Positions 26,674-35,233 of a DNA stretch of 64,000 nt are shown one piece after another; positions within the stretch are counted from its first letter, which is position 1, and every line of letters starts with the position of its first letter. The DNA is from Mesorhizobium loti. Its GTDB lineage: Bacteria; Pseudomonadota; Alphaproteobacteria; Rhizobiales; Rhizobiaceae. The notes beneath the pieces are model-generated. The model saw nothing but the letters and a program-made list of their open reading frames with translations. It made no database searches and was not told the DNA's origin. A program made the translations under genes and the position numbers. Where the stretch lies: positions 62,001-126,000 of the forward strand of contig NZ_PJRO01000015.1 of the NCBI RefSeq assembly GCF_002858745.1. The letters are read 5' to 3'.

Positions 26674-28539
26674 CTATCTGGGACTGGCGATTTTCGCCCT
26701 CGGTGCTTTGCGAACTACTCGCCGACGCACGAGCAATCTTGCGCGGTCACGTTCCTCTGCAACGCGGCGCGCCCTGGCGGCGAGAAGATCCTTGCGGGCG
26801 ACCAGGCCGACCAGCTTGCCTGACTCATCGATGACCGGCACGCGACCGATGCCGTTTTCCGCCATGCGATCGGCCAGATGGCCAACCAGTTCATCCGGCC
26901 TGCCGAACAGAGGTTCGTCCACAAGCACGTCGCCAAGGCTGGCGGTTCGATCAATGCTGCTGTTCTCGCCAAGCCAGGCCAATACGTCCGCGCGCGAAAC
27001 CATTCCGGAGACAACCCGATCCGCAGTGACAACGGGATAGCTCTTGTGGCGATGATCGGCGCTCATGAAGTAGTCGATTGTCTGAGCGACAGTCCAGGAT
27101 GCTTCGATCGCGTCCGGCTCCTTGATCATGACATCCTTCACCCAGGCTTGTTCGAACGGATCGGCCTGATACTCGCGTGTGATATGAAGGCCGCGGCGGG
27201 CGATCTTTTCGGTGAGGATGGACCGTTTGAGCAGAAGCACCGTGGTGGCATAGGCGATCGCGCAGGCAACCAGCAACGGCAGCAGCGCGTTCTGATCTCC
27301 CGTCAGCTCGATCGCGAAAAGCGTTGCCGTCAGCGGTGCGCGCATCGTGCCGCCCATCATCGCCGCCATGCCGAGAAGCGCCCAGAAGCCACCGTCGGCC
27401 TGCGGCAACAGCGGCGACAACAGCGCACCCAATGCGCCACCGAAGATCAACAGCGGCGCCAGCACGCCACCAGAGGTGCCCGAGCCAAGCGCCACCGCCC
27501 AGATGATCGCCTTGACCACAAGCAGCAGCAGGACGGCCTTGAAAGCCATATCGCCGGCAAGCAGGTGGCGAATGTTGTCGTAGCCTACACCTAGGGCCGC
27601 CGGCTCGATCAGTCCGCCAAGACCGATCACGAGGCCGCCTAACATCGGCCACCACATCCAGTGGATCGGCAGCTTCTCGAACAGGTCTTCAGTGCCATAG
27701 ACCATGGCCGTGAGCAGGCCGGAGCCCAGCCCCATCGCGAGCCCAACCAGCATCCACGACAGGAATGCCGGCAGCGACGGTGTCATCTGGCCTGCATAGG
27801 CAAACAACGGTGCCGGATCGAGCAACAGCGTGCGTTCGGCTGCGGCAACGGTGGCAGCGACGACCACCGGCAGGAAACTCCTCGGCTTCCACTCGAAAAG
27901 CAGCAGCTCGACCGCCAAAAGCACCGCGGCAAGCGGCGTGCCGAAGATCGCCGTCATGCCGGCGGCGGCGCCCGCCACCAGCAGCGCCTTGCGTTCGCTC
28001 GAACTGAGATGGATCATCTGCGCGATCAGCGAGCCGACGGCGCCGCCCGTCATGATGATCGGGCCCTCCGCGCCGAACGGACCGCCGGTGCCGATGGAGA
28101 CGGCCGACGACAGCGGCTTGAGCACGGCGACCTTGGCGCTGATGCGGCTCTGGCCGATCAGGATCGCCTCGATCGCCTCCGGTATGCCGTGGCCGCGGAT
28201 CTTCTCCGAGCCGAACCGCGCCATCAGGCCGATGATCAGGCAGCCGACAACCGGCACGGCGACCATTCCCCATCCGAGCGGCGAACCAGCGATCGGCAAG
28301 GCTTCCAGGGAGAAACGGCCGTAATAGGCGATGTTGGTGCACAGCGTGATCAACCTGAGCAGGACCCATGCAGTCCCCACGGCGGCGGTCCCGACGATGA
28401 CGGCGATTGCCATCAGCATCAGCACGCGCGCGTCGGCGGTGAAATCGCCCGGCCTCGGCACGGTATGCCTCGACGAGAAGTGCGGCGGATGTCCCAGCCC
28501 AGCATTGGCTGGCTTAAGGGTCTTGGTCGATGTAGGCAT
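26674..28539 (-). CDS. ClC chloride channel/antiporter with C-terminal CBS pair
   Basis: 621 residues. Core motifs: GHGIPEA (selectivity filter 1), GAEGP with the gating glutamate, and GTSGGVLAPLL (the GxFxP-like filter). Two CBS domains occupy about 465-595 (VKDVMIKEPDAI, VSGMVSRADVLAWL, NGIGRVPVIDESGKLVGLV). A basic tail follows. The CBS pair may bind adenine nucleotides, as in related proteins. It is divergent from a MarR gene across a near-perfect operator. Confidence 0.92.
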   Translation of the reverse strand: MPTSTKTLKPANAGLGHPPHFSSRHTVPRPGDFTADARVLMLMAIAVIVGTAAVGTAWVLLRLITLCTNIAYYGRFSLEALPIAGSPLGWGMVAVPVVGCLIIGLMARFGSEKIRGHGIPEAIEAILIGQSRISAKVAVLKPLSSAVSIGTGGPFGAEGPIIMTGGAVGSLIAQMIHLSSSERKALLVAGAAAGMTAIFGTPLAAVLLAVELLLFEWKPRSFLPVVVAATVAAAERTLLLDPAPLFAYAGQMTPSLPAFLSWMLVGLAMGLGSGLLTAMVYGTEDLFEKLPIHWMWWPMLGGLVIGLGGLIEPAALGVGYDNIRHLLAGDMAFKAVLLLLVVKAIIWAVALGSGTSGGVLAPLLIFGGALGALLSPLLPQADGGFWALLGMAAMMGGTMRAPLTATLFAIELTGDQNALLPLLVACAIAYATTVLLLKRSILTEKIARRGLHITREYQADPFEQAWVKDVMIKEPDAIEASWTVAQTIDYFMSADHRHKSYPVVTADRVVSGMVSRADVLAWLGENSSIDRTASLGDVLVDEPLFGRPDELVGHLADRMAENGIGRVPVIDESGKLVGLVARKDLLAARARRVAEERDRARLLVRRRVVRKAPRAKIASPR

Positions 28540-28558
28540 GATGTCTGTGCTGTTGATG

Positions 28559-28585
28559 AATTTATATCGTACTACGATATAAATT
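28559..28585. promoter_or_regulatory. Perfect 13-bp inverted repeat between ClC and MarR genes
   Basis: AATTTATATCGTA-C-TACGATATAAATT, 27 bases with no mismatch and a one-base centre. It lies 20 bases from the ClC start and 19 from the MarR start. Size, symmetry and position fit a MarR dimer site controlling both genes. Confidence 0.75.
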
Positions 28586-28604
28586 CGGAGAAGGAAATGA
28601 CCCG

Positions 28605-29066
28605 GTGATCAAAAACCCGAAAGCAGACTCCAGGCGCGTCCGCTCCGGCGGCTCGCAAAGCGTGGATTATCGGTCACTCGCCGAGTTCCGGTATGCGATC
28701 CGCAGGTTCTTGGCCTTCAGCGAAGCTGCGGCGGGCGAAGCCGGCCTGACGGCGCAACAGCACCAGGCGCTGCTCACGATCAAGGGCGTGGGCGAAGCCG
28801 ACGGCTTGTCGATCGGCGAGCTGGCGACACGGCTGCTGGTGCGGCAGCACACGGCCGCAGAACTTGCCAACCGGCTGGAAGAAGCGGGGCTCGTGCGCCG
28901 CCTGCCCGATCCGAATGATGGCCGCCGGGTGCTGCTGACGCTGACACCGGAAAGCGAAAAACGCCTACAGTCGCTTTCCGGTATCCATCTGGATGAGATC
29001 AACTCGATGGCGCCGCAACTCGTGTCGATTCTGACGAAGTTGAGCGGCACTCGCACGGAAGAGTAG
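28605..29066 (+). CDS. MarR family transcriptional regulator
   Basis: 153-residue winged-helix regulator: AGLTAQQHQALLTIKG, LSIGELATRLLVRQHTAAEL, ANRLEEAGLVRRLPDPNDGR and RVLLTLTPESEKRL. Translation starts at GTG 28605. A three-codon frame (ATG ACC CGG TGA) from 28597 ends across that GTG, so reinitiation is possible. The perfect dyad upstream suggests autoregulation and control of the divergent ClC gene. The ligand is unknown. Confidence 0.9.
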   Translation: MIKNPKADSRRVRSGGSQSVDYRSLAEFRYAIRRFLAFSEAAAGEAGLTAQQHQALLTIKGVGEADGLSIGELATRLLVRQHTAAELANRLEEAGLVRRLPDPNDGRRVLLTLTPESEKRLQSLSGIHLDEINSMAPQLVSILTKLSGTRTEE

Positions 29067-29099
29067 CGCGGGAGCGTTTTCGAAAACGGCTGCGGCAAC

Positions 29100-31334
29100 T
29101 TAACCGCCGCCGAGGATATCCAGGATCGAGGTTCCGCGCTTTTTCGTCGGCCCACCGACATCGCCCGGCGGCACCGGATGATCGATCGAGGCGGTGCTGC
29201 CATTATCACGCGGCATGGCCGGGCTGGCGTCCTGGGCCTGCTGTCGCACCGCGCGCTGCTGCGCCGGCTGGTCGACCGAGGCCGACGGCACGCCTCCCGG
29301 CACCGGCGCCGGTGGCGTCAGGTCGAGTGGGATATCGTCCTGCACGATGGTATCGGAAGGCGTCGAGCGCCAGGTACCGGGCAGCGGTTTTACCGGCACG
29401 CCCTGATGCGCGGCCATCATGAATTCGTGCCATGCCTGTGCCGGTAGCGCCCCCCCGGTGACGTTCTTCATCGCCGTGCCGTCGTCATTGCCGAACCACA
29501 CGCCTGTGGTGAGATTGGCGGTGTAGCCGACGAACCAGGCATCGCGCGAGTTCTGGCTGGTGCCAGTCTTGCCGGCGGAAGGCCAGCCGAAGGCGGCTTT
29601 CTTCGCCGTACCGACCTCAACGGTGCCTGACATCATCGAGTTCATCATGCCGATGATTTCGGTTCGCGCCACACGCGGCGCCGAGCCTTCCTTGGCTTTG
29701 TAGAGCACCTTGCCGTTGCCGTCGGTGATGCGGCGCACAAAATGCACCTCCGGCCGGAACCCGCCATTGGCGAAGGGCACGTAAGCCGAGGTCAATTCCA
29801 GCGGCGTCACTTCCGATGTACCGAGCGCGATCGCCGTGTTGTTCTGCAAGTCCGACTGGATGCCCATGCGGTGCGCGGTATCGATCACCGCGTTGGGACC
29901 GACTTCCATGGTGAGCTGCGCTGCCACCGAATTCAACGACTTGGCGAGCGCCGTCGCAAGCGTGACCTTGCCGTAATATTTGCCCTTGAAGTTGTCGGGC
30001 GACCAATTGCCGATGCGGATCGGCGCGTCATTGCGGACGCTGTCTGGTGTGCGACCGGCCTCCAGTGCCGTCATATAGACGAAGGGCTTGAAGGCAGAGC
30101 CGGGCTGCCGGCGCGCTTCCGAAGCGCGGTTGAACTGGCTGGTCGAATAGTCGTTGCCACCGACCATGGCTCGCACCGCACCGGAATTGTCGATCGACAC
30201 CAATGCGCCCTGAGTGACATTGAGCTTCTTGCCCTTCGCATCGATCAGCTCTCGGATCGACTTCTCGGCCAGCTTCTGCAGCGTGAGGTCGACTGTCGTC
30301 TCCACGACAATGTCGCCACGTACGTCACCGATCAGATCAGGCAGTTCTTCGACGATGGTGTCGGCAACGTAGTTCTCCGAGCCGGTCCAGTAGGACGGCG
30401 CGCGCACCGCCGGCGCCGCCATTGCCGTCTTCAATTCCTTGTCGCTGATCATGCCCTCTTCACGCATGGCACCCAGCACCAGCTGCGCGCGACGCTCGGC
30501 AGCCTTGGGATCACGAGCCGGCGAGAAACGCGACGGCGCCTTGAGCAGGCCGGCGAGAAGCGCGGCCTCGGACAAGGTGACATCGCGTGCGCTCTTGCCG
30601 AAATAGCGACGTGAGGCCGCTTCGACGCCATGTGCTCCGGAGCCGAAATAGACCCGGTTGAGATACATTTCGAGGATCTGGTCCTTGGTGTGTTTCTGCT
30701 CCAGCCAGATGGCGAGCAGCACCTCCTGCACCTTGCGCTCCAGGGTGCGATCCGGCGTCAGGAACAGGTTCTTGGCAAGCTGCTGGGTCAATGTCGAACC
30801 ACCCTGCCGCAGGTGGCCGCCAATGAGGTTGGTTACCACCGCGCGGGTAAAGCCGATCGGATCAATGCCGTAATGCGAATAGAACCGCCGGTCCTCGATG
30901 GCGATGACGGCCTCGGGAATGTAGCGCGACATCTCGTTGAGACCGACCGCCTCGCCGCCGCTCATGCCACGATTGGCGATCAATTGGTCATCGACATCGA
31001 CGATCTTGATGTTGGGTGCACGGTCCGGAACCGACCATGTGGTGGCAGCCGGCATCTTGGCGCCGTAGTAGACGACGACGCCGATGCCGGCGATGCCGCC
31101 CCAGATAGCAAGTACGAAGCACCAATAAAGCAACCGCCCGAACAGACCGGTCTTGCTGCGCTTGCGCCGACCGCCGCGGGCCGGCTTCGCCTTGGGCGCG
31201 CTGCGTTTGCTGGAGGATTTACGATTTCCCGGCACGACGCGGTCCTCTTCCCGTACCGAGAATCCCGTGGAAGAAGCCGTCTGCGACGGCCCGTCGAAAC
31301 TGGGCTCGATGCGTCTGTCCCTGCGGTCCGCCAT
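29100..31334 (-). CDS. Class A penicillin-binding protein 1A
   Basis: 744 residues. A basic, disordered cytoplasmic leader (about 1-65) precedes one membrane helix (about 66-90). The GT51 glycosyltransferase domain has AVIAIEDRRFYSHYGIDPIG and STLTQQLAKN. The transpeptidase domain has SxxK in PGSAFKPF, SLN in AKSLNSV, and KTGTSQNSRDAWFVGYT. It polymerises and crosslinks peptidoglycan. The C-terminus is a proline-rich tail ending SILDILGGG. It is divergent from the M2 peptidase gene. Confidence 0.93.
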   Translation of the reverse strand: MADRRDRRIEPSFDGPSQTASSTGFSVREEDRVVPGNRKSSSKRSAPKAKPARGGRRKRSKTGLFGRLLYWCFVLAIWGGIAGIGVVVYYGAKMPAATTWSVPDRAPNIKIVDVDDQLIANRGMSGGEAVGLNEMSRYIPEAVIAIEDRRFYSHYGIDPIGFTRAVVTNLIGGHLRQGGSTLTQQLAKNLFLTPDRTLERKVQEVLLAIWLEQKHTKDQILEMYLNRVYFGSGAHGVEAASRRYFGKSARDVTLSEAALLAGLLKAPSRFSPARDPKAAERRAQLVLGAMREEGMISDKELKTAMAAPAVRAPSYWTGSENYVADTIVEELPDLIGDVRGDIVVETTVDLTLQKLAEKSIRELIDAKGKKLNVTQGALVSIDNSGAVRAMVGGNDYSTSQFNRASEARRQPGSAFKPFVYMTALEAGRTPDSVRNDAPIRIGNWSPDNFKGKYYGKVTLATALAKSLNSVAAQLTMEVGPNAVIDTAHRMGIQSDLQNNTAIALGTSEVTPLELTSAYVPFANGGFRPEVHFVRRITDGNGKVLYKAKEGSAPRVARTEIIGMMNSMMSGTVEVGTAKKAAFGWPSAGKTGTSQNSRDAWFVGYTANLTTGVWFGNDDGTAMKNVTGGALPAQAWHEFMMAAHQGVPVKPLPGTWRSTPSDTIVQDDIPLDLTPPAPVPGGVPSASVDQPAQQRAVRQQAQDASPAMPRDNGSTASIDHPVPPGDVGGPTKKRGTSILDILGGG

Positions 31335-31534
31335 GCGTTGCCGATAGTCCCGATGCCGATGGCGCTTCGGTGGAGACTAGATGAGGCGGTTTAAAGGCGG
31401 GTTAAGGGAAGATACCCGTGCGCCCGGCTGGCTCGTCATTGCGAGCCGCGAGATACGAGCGTGATGCCCTCTTGACCCGGCCCATACTTGCCGTAGCTTC
31501 GGCCGCGGCGGGCGGGGACGTGGAGGACATGTCT

Positions 31535-33349
31535 ATGAGATGCACCCTTCTTGCAGCCGCGGCAGCGGCCGGCCTGCTCCTGCAGGCACCGGCTTTTGCC
31601 CAGTCAACCAGCCCGACCATCGAGGATACGGAAAAATTCCTCAAGGATGCTGAGGCCGCGCTGAATACCGAATCGGTTCGGGTCAACCGGATCCAGTGGG
31701 TGAACAGCACGTTCCTCACCGAAGACACCGATGCGCTGGCGGCCGAAGCGGGCGCCCGCCAGACCGAGCTTTCGGTTCGTCTCGCCCTCGAAGCCTCCAA
31801 ATTCGACAAGGTCGAAGGCCTCAGCGACGAGGTCAAACGCAAGCTCAACATCCTGAAAGGCGGTATCGTGCTGCCGGCGCCGACGACGGCAGGTGCCGCC
31901 GACCAGTTGAACAACATCTCGACCAAGCTGCAGTCGGCCTATGGCAAGGGCGAAGGCACACTGCGGGGCAAACCAATCAACGGCTCCGACATCGAGGAGC
32001 AGATGTCGCTTAATCGCAATCCCGAAGAGCTGAAGGAGATGTGGACCAGTTGGCACGACAAGCTCGGCGCTCCAATGCGCACCGATTATCAGCGGTTGGT
32101 CGAGATCTCCAATGCCGGGGCCAGGGAGCTTGGCTACCCGAATGTCGGCGCAATGTGGCGCTCGCAATATGACATGCCCGCCGATGAGGTCGCCAAGTTG
32201 ACGGACAAGATCTGGGCGGACACGAAGCCGCTCTATGACGACCTGCACTGCTACGTGCGCGGCAAGCTGAACGAAAAATACGGCGACGCCGTGCAACCCA
32301 AGACTGGCCCGATCCGTGCCGACCTGCTCGGCAACATGTGGGCGCAGGAATGGACCGGCATCTACGACATCGTAGCACCCGCGGGTGCCGGCGACATCGG
32401 CTACGACCCGACCGAATTGCTGAAATCGGCCGGCTACGACGACAAGAAGATGGTCGAAACTGGCGAAGCGTTCTTCACTTCGCTCGGCTTCGACAAATTG
32501 CCGGCAACGTTCTGGAAGCGGTCGATGTTCGTCAAGCCAGCCGACCGCGACGTCGTGTGTCACGCCTCGGCATGGGACATCGACAATCAGGACGACGTGC
32601 GCATCAAGATGTGCATCAAGGTCAACGCGCAGGATTTCGTGACCGTCCATCACGAACTCGGCCACAACTTCTACCAGCGTGCCTACAAGACGCAGGATTT
32701 CCTGCATATGAATGGCGCGAATGACGGTTTCCATGAGGCGGTTGGCGACACGATCGCACTGTCGATCACGCCGGAATATCTCGTCCAAATCGGCCTGCTG
32801 CCGAAGGACAAGGTGCCGAGCAGCGACAAGGACATCGGCCTGCTGCTGCGTCAAGCCATGGACAAGATCGCCTTCATGCCGTTCGGCTTGCTGGTCGACA
32901 AATGGCGCTGGGGCGTTTTCGACGGCTCGGTGACGCCGGAAGGCTACAATGCGGCCTGGAACGACTTGCGCTTGAAGTATCAGGGCATCCAGCCGCCGGT
33001 GGAACGCAGCGAGGCATCATTCGACCCCGGCGCGAAGTACCACATCCCCGCGACCACACCTTATATGCGCTATTTCCTTGCCAACGTGCTGCAGTTCCAG
33101 TTCTACCGGGCCGCATGCGAGCAGAGCGGCTGGAAGGGGCCGCTGCATCGCTGCTCGTTCTACAACAACAAGGAAGTCGGCAAGAAACTCAACGCAATGT
33201 TGGAAATGGGCGCTTCAAAACCCTGGCCGGATGCGCTGGAGGCCTTCACCGGCCAACGCGAAATCTCGGGCGACGCGATCATCGCCTATTTCGCACCGCT
33301 GCAAGCCTGGCTGAAGGAACAGAACCGAGGCAAGAGCTGCGGCTGGTAA
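31535..33349 (+). CDS. M2 family metallopeptidase (ACE-like peptidyl-dipeptidase), secreted
   Basis: 604 residues from the ATG at 31535, eight bases after GGAGG; another ATG at 31529 is too close to that site. A signal peptide (about 1-22, ending in AFA-QS) indicates periplasmic location. The zinc motif is HHELGH with a downstream glutamate in GFHEAVGD, as in angiotensin-converting enzyme. The YNAAWNDLRLKYQGI and PYMRYFLANVLQFQFYRAAC segments are M2-typical. It removes C-terminal dipeptides in studied relatives. It has no operon partners. Confidence 0.9.
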   Translation: MRCTLLAAAAAAGLLLQAPAFAQSTSPTIEDTEKFLKDAEAALNTESVRVNRIQWVNSTFLTEDTDALAAEAGARQTELSVRLALEASKFDKVEGLSDEVKRKLNILKGGIVLPAPTTAGAADQLNNISTKLQSAYGKGEGTLRGKPINGSDIEEQMSLNRNPEELKEMWTSWHDKLGAPMRTDYQRLVEISNAGARELGYPNVGAMWRSQYDMPADEVAKLTDKIWADTKPLYDDLHCYVRGKLNEKYGDAVQPKTGPIRADLLGNMWAQEWTGIYDIVAPAGAGDIGYDPTELLKSAGYDDKKMVETGEAFFTSLGFDKLPATFWKRSMFVKPADRDVVCHASAWDIDNQDDVRIKMCIKVNAQDFVTVHHELGHNFYQRAYKTQDFLHMNGANDGFHEAVGDTIALSITPEYLVQIGLLPKDKVPSSDKDIGLLLRQAMDKIAFMPFGLLVDKWRWGVFDGSVTPEGYNAAWNDLRLKYQGIQPPVERSEASFDPGAKYHIPATTPYMRYFLANVLQFQFYRAACEQSGWKGPLHRCSFYNNKEVGKKLNAMLEMGASKPWPDALEAFTGQREISGDAIIAYFAPLQAWLKEQNRGKSCGW

Positions 33350-33420
33350 TCGGGGAAACAGAAGCAGCACCAGGGGCAACGCTTCTGTTCCCGGACCGAA
33401 CCGTCGGCGCATTCCATTTA

Positions 33421-33515
33421 GAGCGTTTCCGCTTTTTGCGGAAATGCTCTAACCATTTGTTTTTATGCCATTCCGGACGCCAAACCGCTGCGCACTTTTG
33501 CTGGAATTGCTGTAG
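33421..33515. repeat. Family A palindrome, full copy
   Basis: GAGCGTTTCCGC...GCGGAAATGCTC, then ATTCCGGACGCCAAACCGC, TGCGCACTTTTGCTGGAATTG. Lies 70 bases after the M2 peptidase. Confidence 0.8.
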
Positions 33516-33638
33516 GGCGGTTCACCGTTTCATGGCGCTCACCGGCATGCCTCTTGGGGCCGCGCGGTCAAACGCCGTTCGCTTCGTCAACTACTCTGTG
33601 AAAGCAGACCGCGTCACTCTTTCGTGATTATTTTCAAG

Positions 33639-33663
33639 GGAACTTTGCCCGGAACAGCCCGTT
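33639..33663 (+). promoter_or_regulatory. EcfG (general stress sigma factor) promoter
   Basis: GGAAC, 16-base spacer, CGTT: an exact match to the alphaproteobacterial EcfG consensus GGAAC-N16/17-CGTT. Transcription would begin about seven bases downstream, directly at the first hairpin of the candidate sRNA. Confidence 0.65.
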
Positions 33664-33669
33664 AATGGG

Positions 33670-33770
33670 CACTTCCTGCGGAGTTTTCGTCCGCTCGAAG
33701 TCAGGCATGTCCCTCCATGTCCTGTAAACGGCTCGTTGCAACACCCCCTGCAGCGAGCCGTTCAATTTTT
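33670..33770 (+). ncRNA. Candidate stress-induced small RNA, about 100 nt
   Basis: Three consecutive stem-loops follow the EcfG promoter. The first, 33671-33701, has outer arms ACTTC/GAAGT and inner CGGA/TCCG. The second, 33702-33724, has CAGG/CCTG and ATG/CAT around a C-rich TCCCTC loop. The third is a terminator at 33727-33762, with 14-bp arms and an ACACCCCC loop, then CAATTTTT. No start codon with a ribosome site is present. The C-rich loops could pair with ribosome sites of target mRNAs. By promoter type it recalls GsrN of Caulobacter, but I did not compare sequences. Confidence 0.6.
33727..33770 (+). terminator. Intrinsic terminator of the candidate sRNA
   Basis: Arms AACGGCTCGTTGCA and TGCAGCGAGCCGTT (one G-U pair), eight-base loop, then CAATTTTT. 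Confidence 0.8.
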
Positions 33771-33882
33771 GCGCAGTGCTGCCTAATCAATTTTTGAATC
33801 CAGCGATCAATCCTGCGTGCGCGCCCTGTTCGCTCTACCTACAAAGGAGTACTGTAGAGTGCTCCTGTGCGTGACCCTACCC

Positions 33883-33973
33883 TGAAAGTCGGGTCCGATT
33901 TTCGGAAGGAATCATGCGCCGGTTCAATGTTAGAGCGTCCTTTGCGCGTCCGCATGGACGAGCGGCGTTCTAA
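33883..33973 (-). repeat. Composite intergenic palindrome, family B copy 2
   Basis: Reverse-complement relative of the element at 2229-2320: GTCGGGTCCGATTTTCGG first, then TTAGAGCGTCCTTTGCGCG and the GGACG dyad. Confidence 0.7.
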
Positions 33974-33990
33974 TGTCTGGGAGGTAGCCA

Positions 33991-34296
33991 ATGAACCGCC
34001 TGCAATTTGTCGTGCCGGTGCGGCTTTCGCGTGGACCAGGCCATCCGATCAAAGAAATCGAAGGCGTTGCCGAAGCGATTGCATTCTTGCGTGAATGGCC
34101 TGCAGGGCGTCGCGGCCCGGTTTTCAATTGCGCGATGAACTGCTGCCTCGCCGCCGATGGCGGCCAGATCAGTACCGATGATGCGCGTCGCTCCTTTGCC
34201 GGCTTCATCCGCATCAGCGGCATGCTCGTCGATGAGAGGATTGGCCACTATGTGGTCGATCACAGCCATGAAAGGCCGGCGCGCAGAAGCGCTTGA
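33991..34296 (+). CDS. DUF982 domain protein
   Basis: 101 residues with the DUF982 pattern: MNRLQFVVPVRLSRG, IEGVAEAIAFLREWP, FNCAMNCCLAADGGQIS, DDARRSFAGFIRISGMLVDE. Function unknown. ATG 33991 has GGAGG seven bases upstream. It sits between two palindromic repeats, and its stop codon overlaps the start of the family A copy at 34295. A paralogue is at 3410-3655. Confidence 0.72.
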   Translation: MNRLQFVVPVRLSRGPGHPIKEIEGVAEAIAFLREWPAGRRGPVFNCAMNCCLAADGGQISTDDARRSFAGFIRISGMLVDERIGHYVVDHSHERPARRSA

Positions 34297-34387
34297 GCAA
34301 TTCCAGGAAAAGTGCGCAGCGATTTTCCGCCCGGAATTGCGTAAACAAGGAGTTGGAGCGTTTCCACGAAAAATGGAAACGCTCCAA
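34295..34387. repeat. Family A palindrome, inverted orientation
   Basis: GAGCAATTCCAGGAAAAGTGCGC then GGAGCGTTTCC...GGAAACGCTCC; same element as others in the window but in the opposite orientation. Confidence 0.8.
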
Positions 34388-34475
34388 GGTCGATCCGGGC
34401 AGGACATTGTTTTGAAAACCATTCCCAGGGATGTCCCTGGGAATGGAGAGCATGCTTTTTCTGCCGCGCAGGCGC

Positions 34476-34730
34476 TCAGGCCTGTTTGACCAACCTGATC
34501 AGCACCAGAAGAATGATCGCGCCGATTGCGGCGTGAATGATCGAGGCAATGATACCCGCACCCAGGCTGATGCCCAGCGCCGGGAACAGCCAGCCCGCAA
34601 TGAAGGCGCCGACGATACCGACGACGATGTTGCCGATCAGGCCGAAGCCGAAACCTTTGACGATCAGGCCAGCGAGCCAGCCAGCGACCGCGCCGATGAT
34701 GAGGAAGACAATCAGACTTTCGACACCCAT
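34476..34730 (-). CDS. GlsB/YeaQ/YmgE family stress-response membrane protein
   Basis: 84-residue membrane protein with three hydrophobic segments and the glycine-rich family pattern IIGAVAGWLAGLIVKG, GFGLIGNIVVGIVGAFIAGW and LGISLGAGI. This transglycosylase-associated family is often induced by stress, but its activity is unknown. The ATG at 34730 has a GAGGG about six bases upstream; an ATG at 34745 is less likely. It stands alone. Confidence 0.85.
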   Translation of the reverse strand: MGVESLIVFLIIGAVAGWLAGLIVKGFGFGLIGNIVVGIVGAFIAGWLFPALGISLGAGIIASIIHAAIGAIILLVLIRLVKQA

Positions 34731-34846
34731 GGTAGTCCCTCTCAAACATGGGCCGAAACCAGGCGAAGCTGCGAATCGGCCCCGGTTGCAATGCGGGGAC
34801 GATAGTTCAACCGGACAAGAAAAGCCAAGCGCGGCGCACGCGTCCG

Positions 34847-35098
34847 CTAGGCGTCGTCATCCTCGTCGTCGGAGGCTGGGCGCCAGGTCGTTGGTTCTAT
34901 CTTCTTCTGGGTATGGCCATCGATCGCCGCCCACCACCCAATATCGCCGGGGTTGACGTCGCCGCCGAGGGCTTTGAGCCTCTCGGCTGAACGATATTGC
35001 GCGATAGATTCGTTCAGCACCCCATCACCGTCGGTCCAGTAGACGGTCACCTTGGACCCATCTTTGGGCGCGGTCTCGATCGGTTGTCTTGCAGCCAT
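34847..35098 (-). CDS. Small hypothetical protein with an IETAPKDG motif
   Basis: 83 residues from ATG 35098. The start MAARQPIETAPKDGSKVTVY matches a motif seen in many small phage and bacterial proteins (W/I-TAPKDG followed by a beta hairpin). An acidic tail follows. Function unknown. A family A palindrome lies just upstream. Confidence 0.6.
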   Translation of the reverse strand: MAARQPIETAPKDGSKVTVYWTDGDGVLNESIAQYRSAERLKALGGDVNPGDIGWWAAIDGHTQKKIEPTTWRPASDDEDDDA

Positions 35099-35120
35099 GG
35101 TTCCAGCCTCCAACGGCACT

Positions 35121-35217
35121 GGAGCGTTCCGTTTTTCACGAAAACGCGGAAACGCTCTGCTCTTTGTTTCTACGCAATTCCGGACGCAGACCGCTGCGCA
35201 CTTTTGCTGGAATTGCC
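35121..35217. repeat. Family A palindrome, full copy
   Basis: GGAGCGTTCCG...CGGAAACGCTC, then CAATTCCGGACGCAGACCGC, TGCGCACTTTTGCTGGAATTG. Confidence 0.8.
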
Positions 35218-35233
35218 CAATTCAGCGCGGTGC

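Larger units (their letters stand above)
33350..33990. other. 640-base gene-free region with repeats and a candidate sRNA
   Basis: Holds a family A palindrome (33421-33515), an EcfG-type promoter with a structured small RNA (33639-33770), a small hairpin (GGAGTAC/GTGCTCC) near 33846-33866, and a family B repeat (33883-33973). No protein-coding gene is supported. Confidence 0.6.

Noticed and set aside
27661..28608. 315-codon plus-strand frame opposite the ClC gene
   Set aside because: Shadow frame rich in Arg, Gln and His; the minus strand encodes the ClC selectivity motifs. Only its last three codons matter, as a possible MarR leader.
33846..33866. Small hairpin GGAGTAC/GTGCTCC considered as a terminator
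   Set aside because: No U-run follows on either strand and no gene ends next to it.
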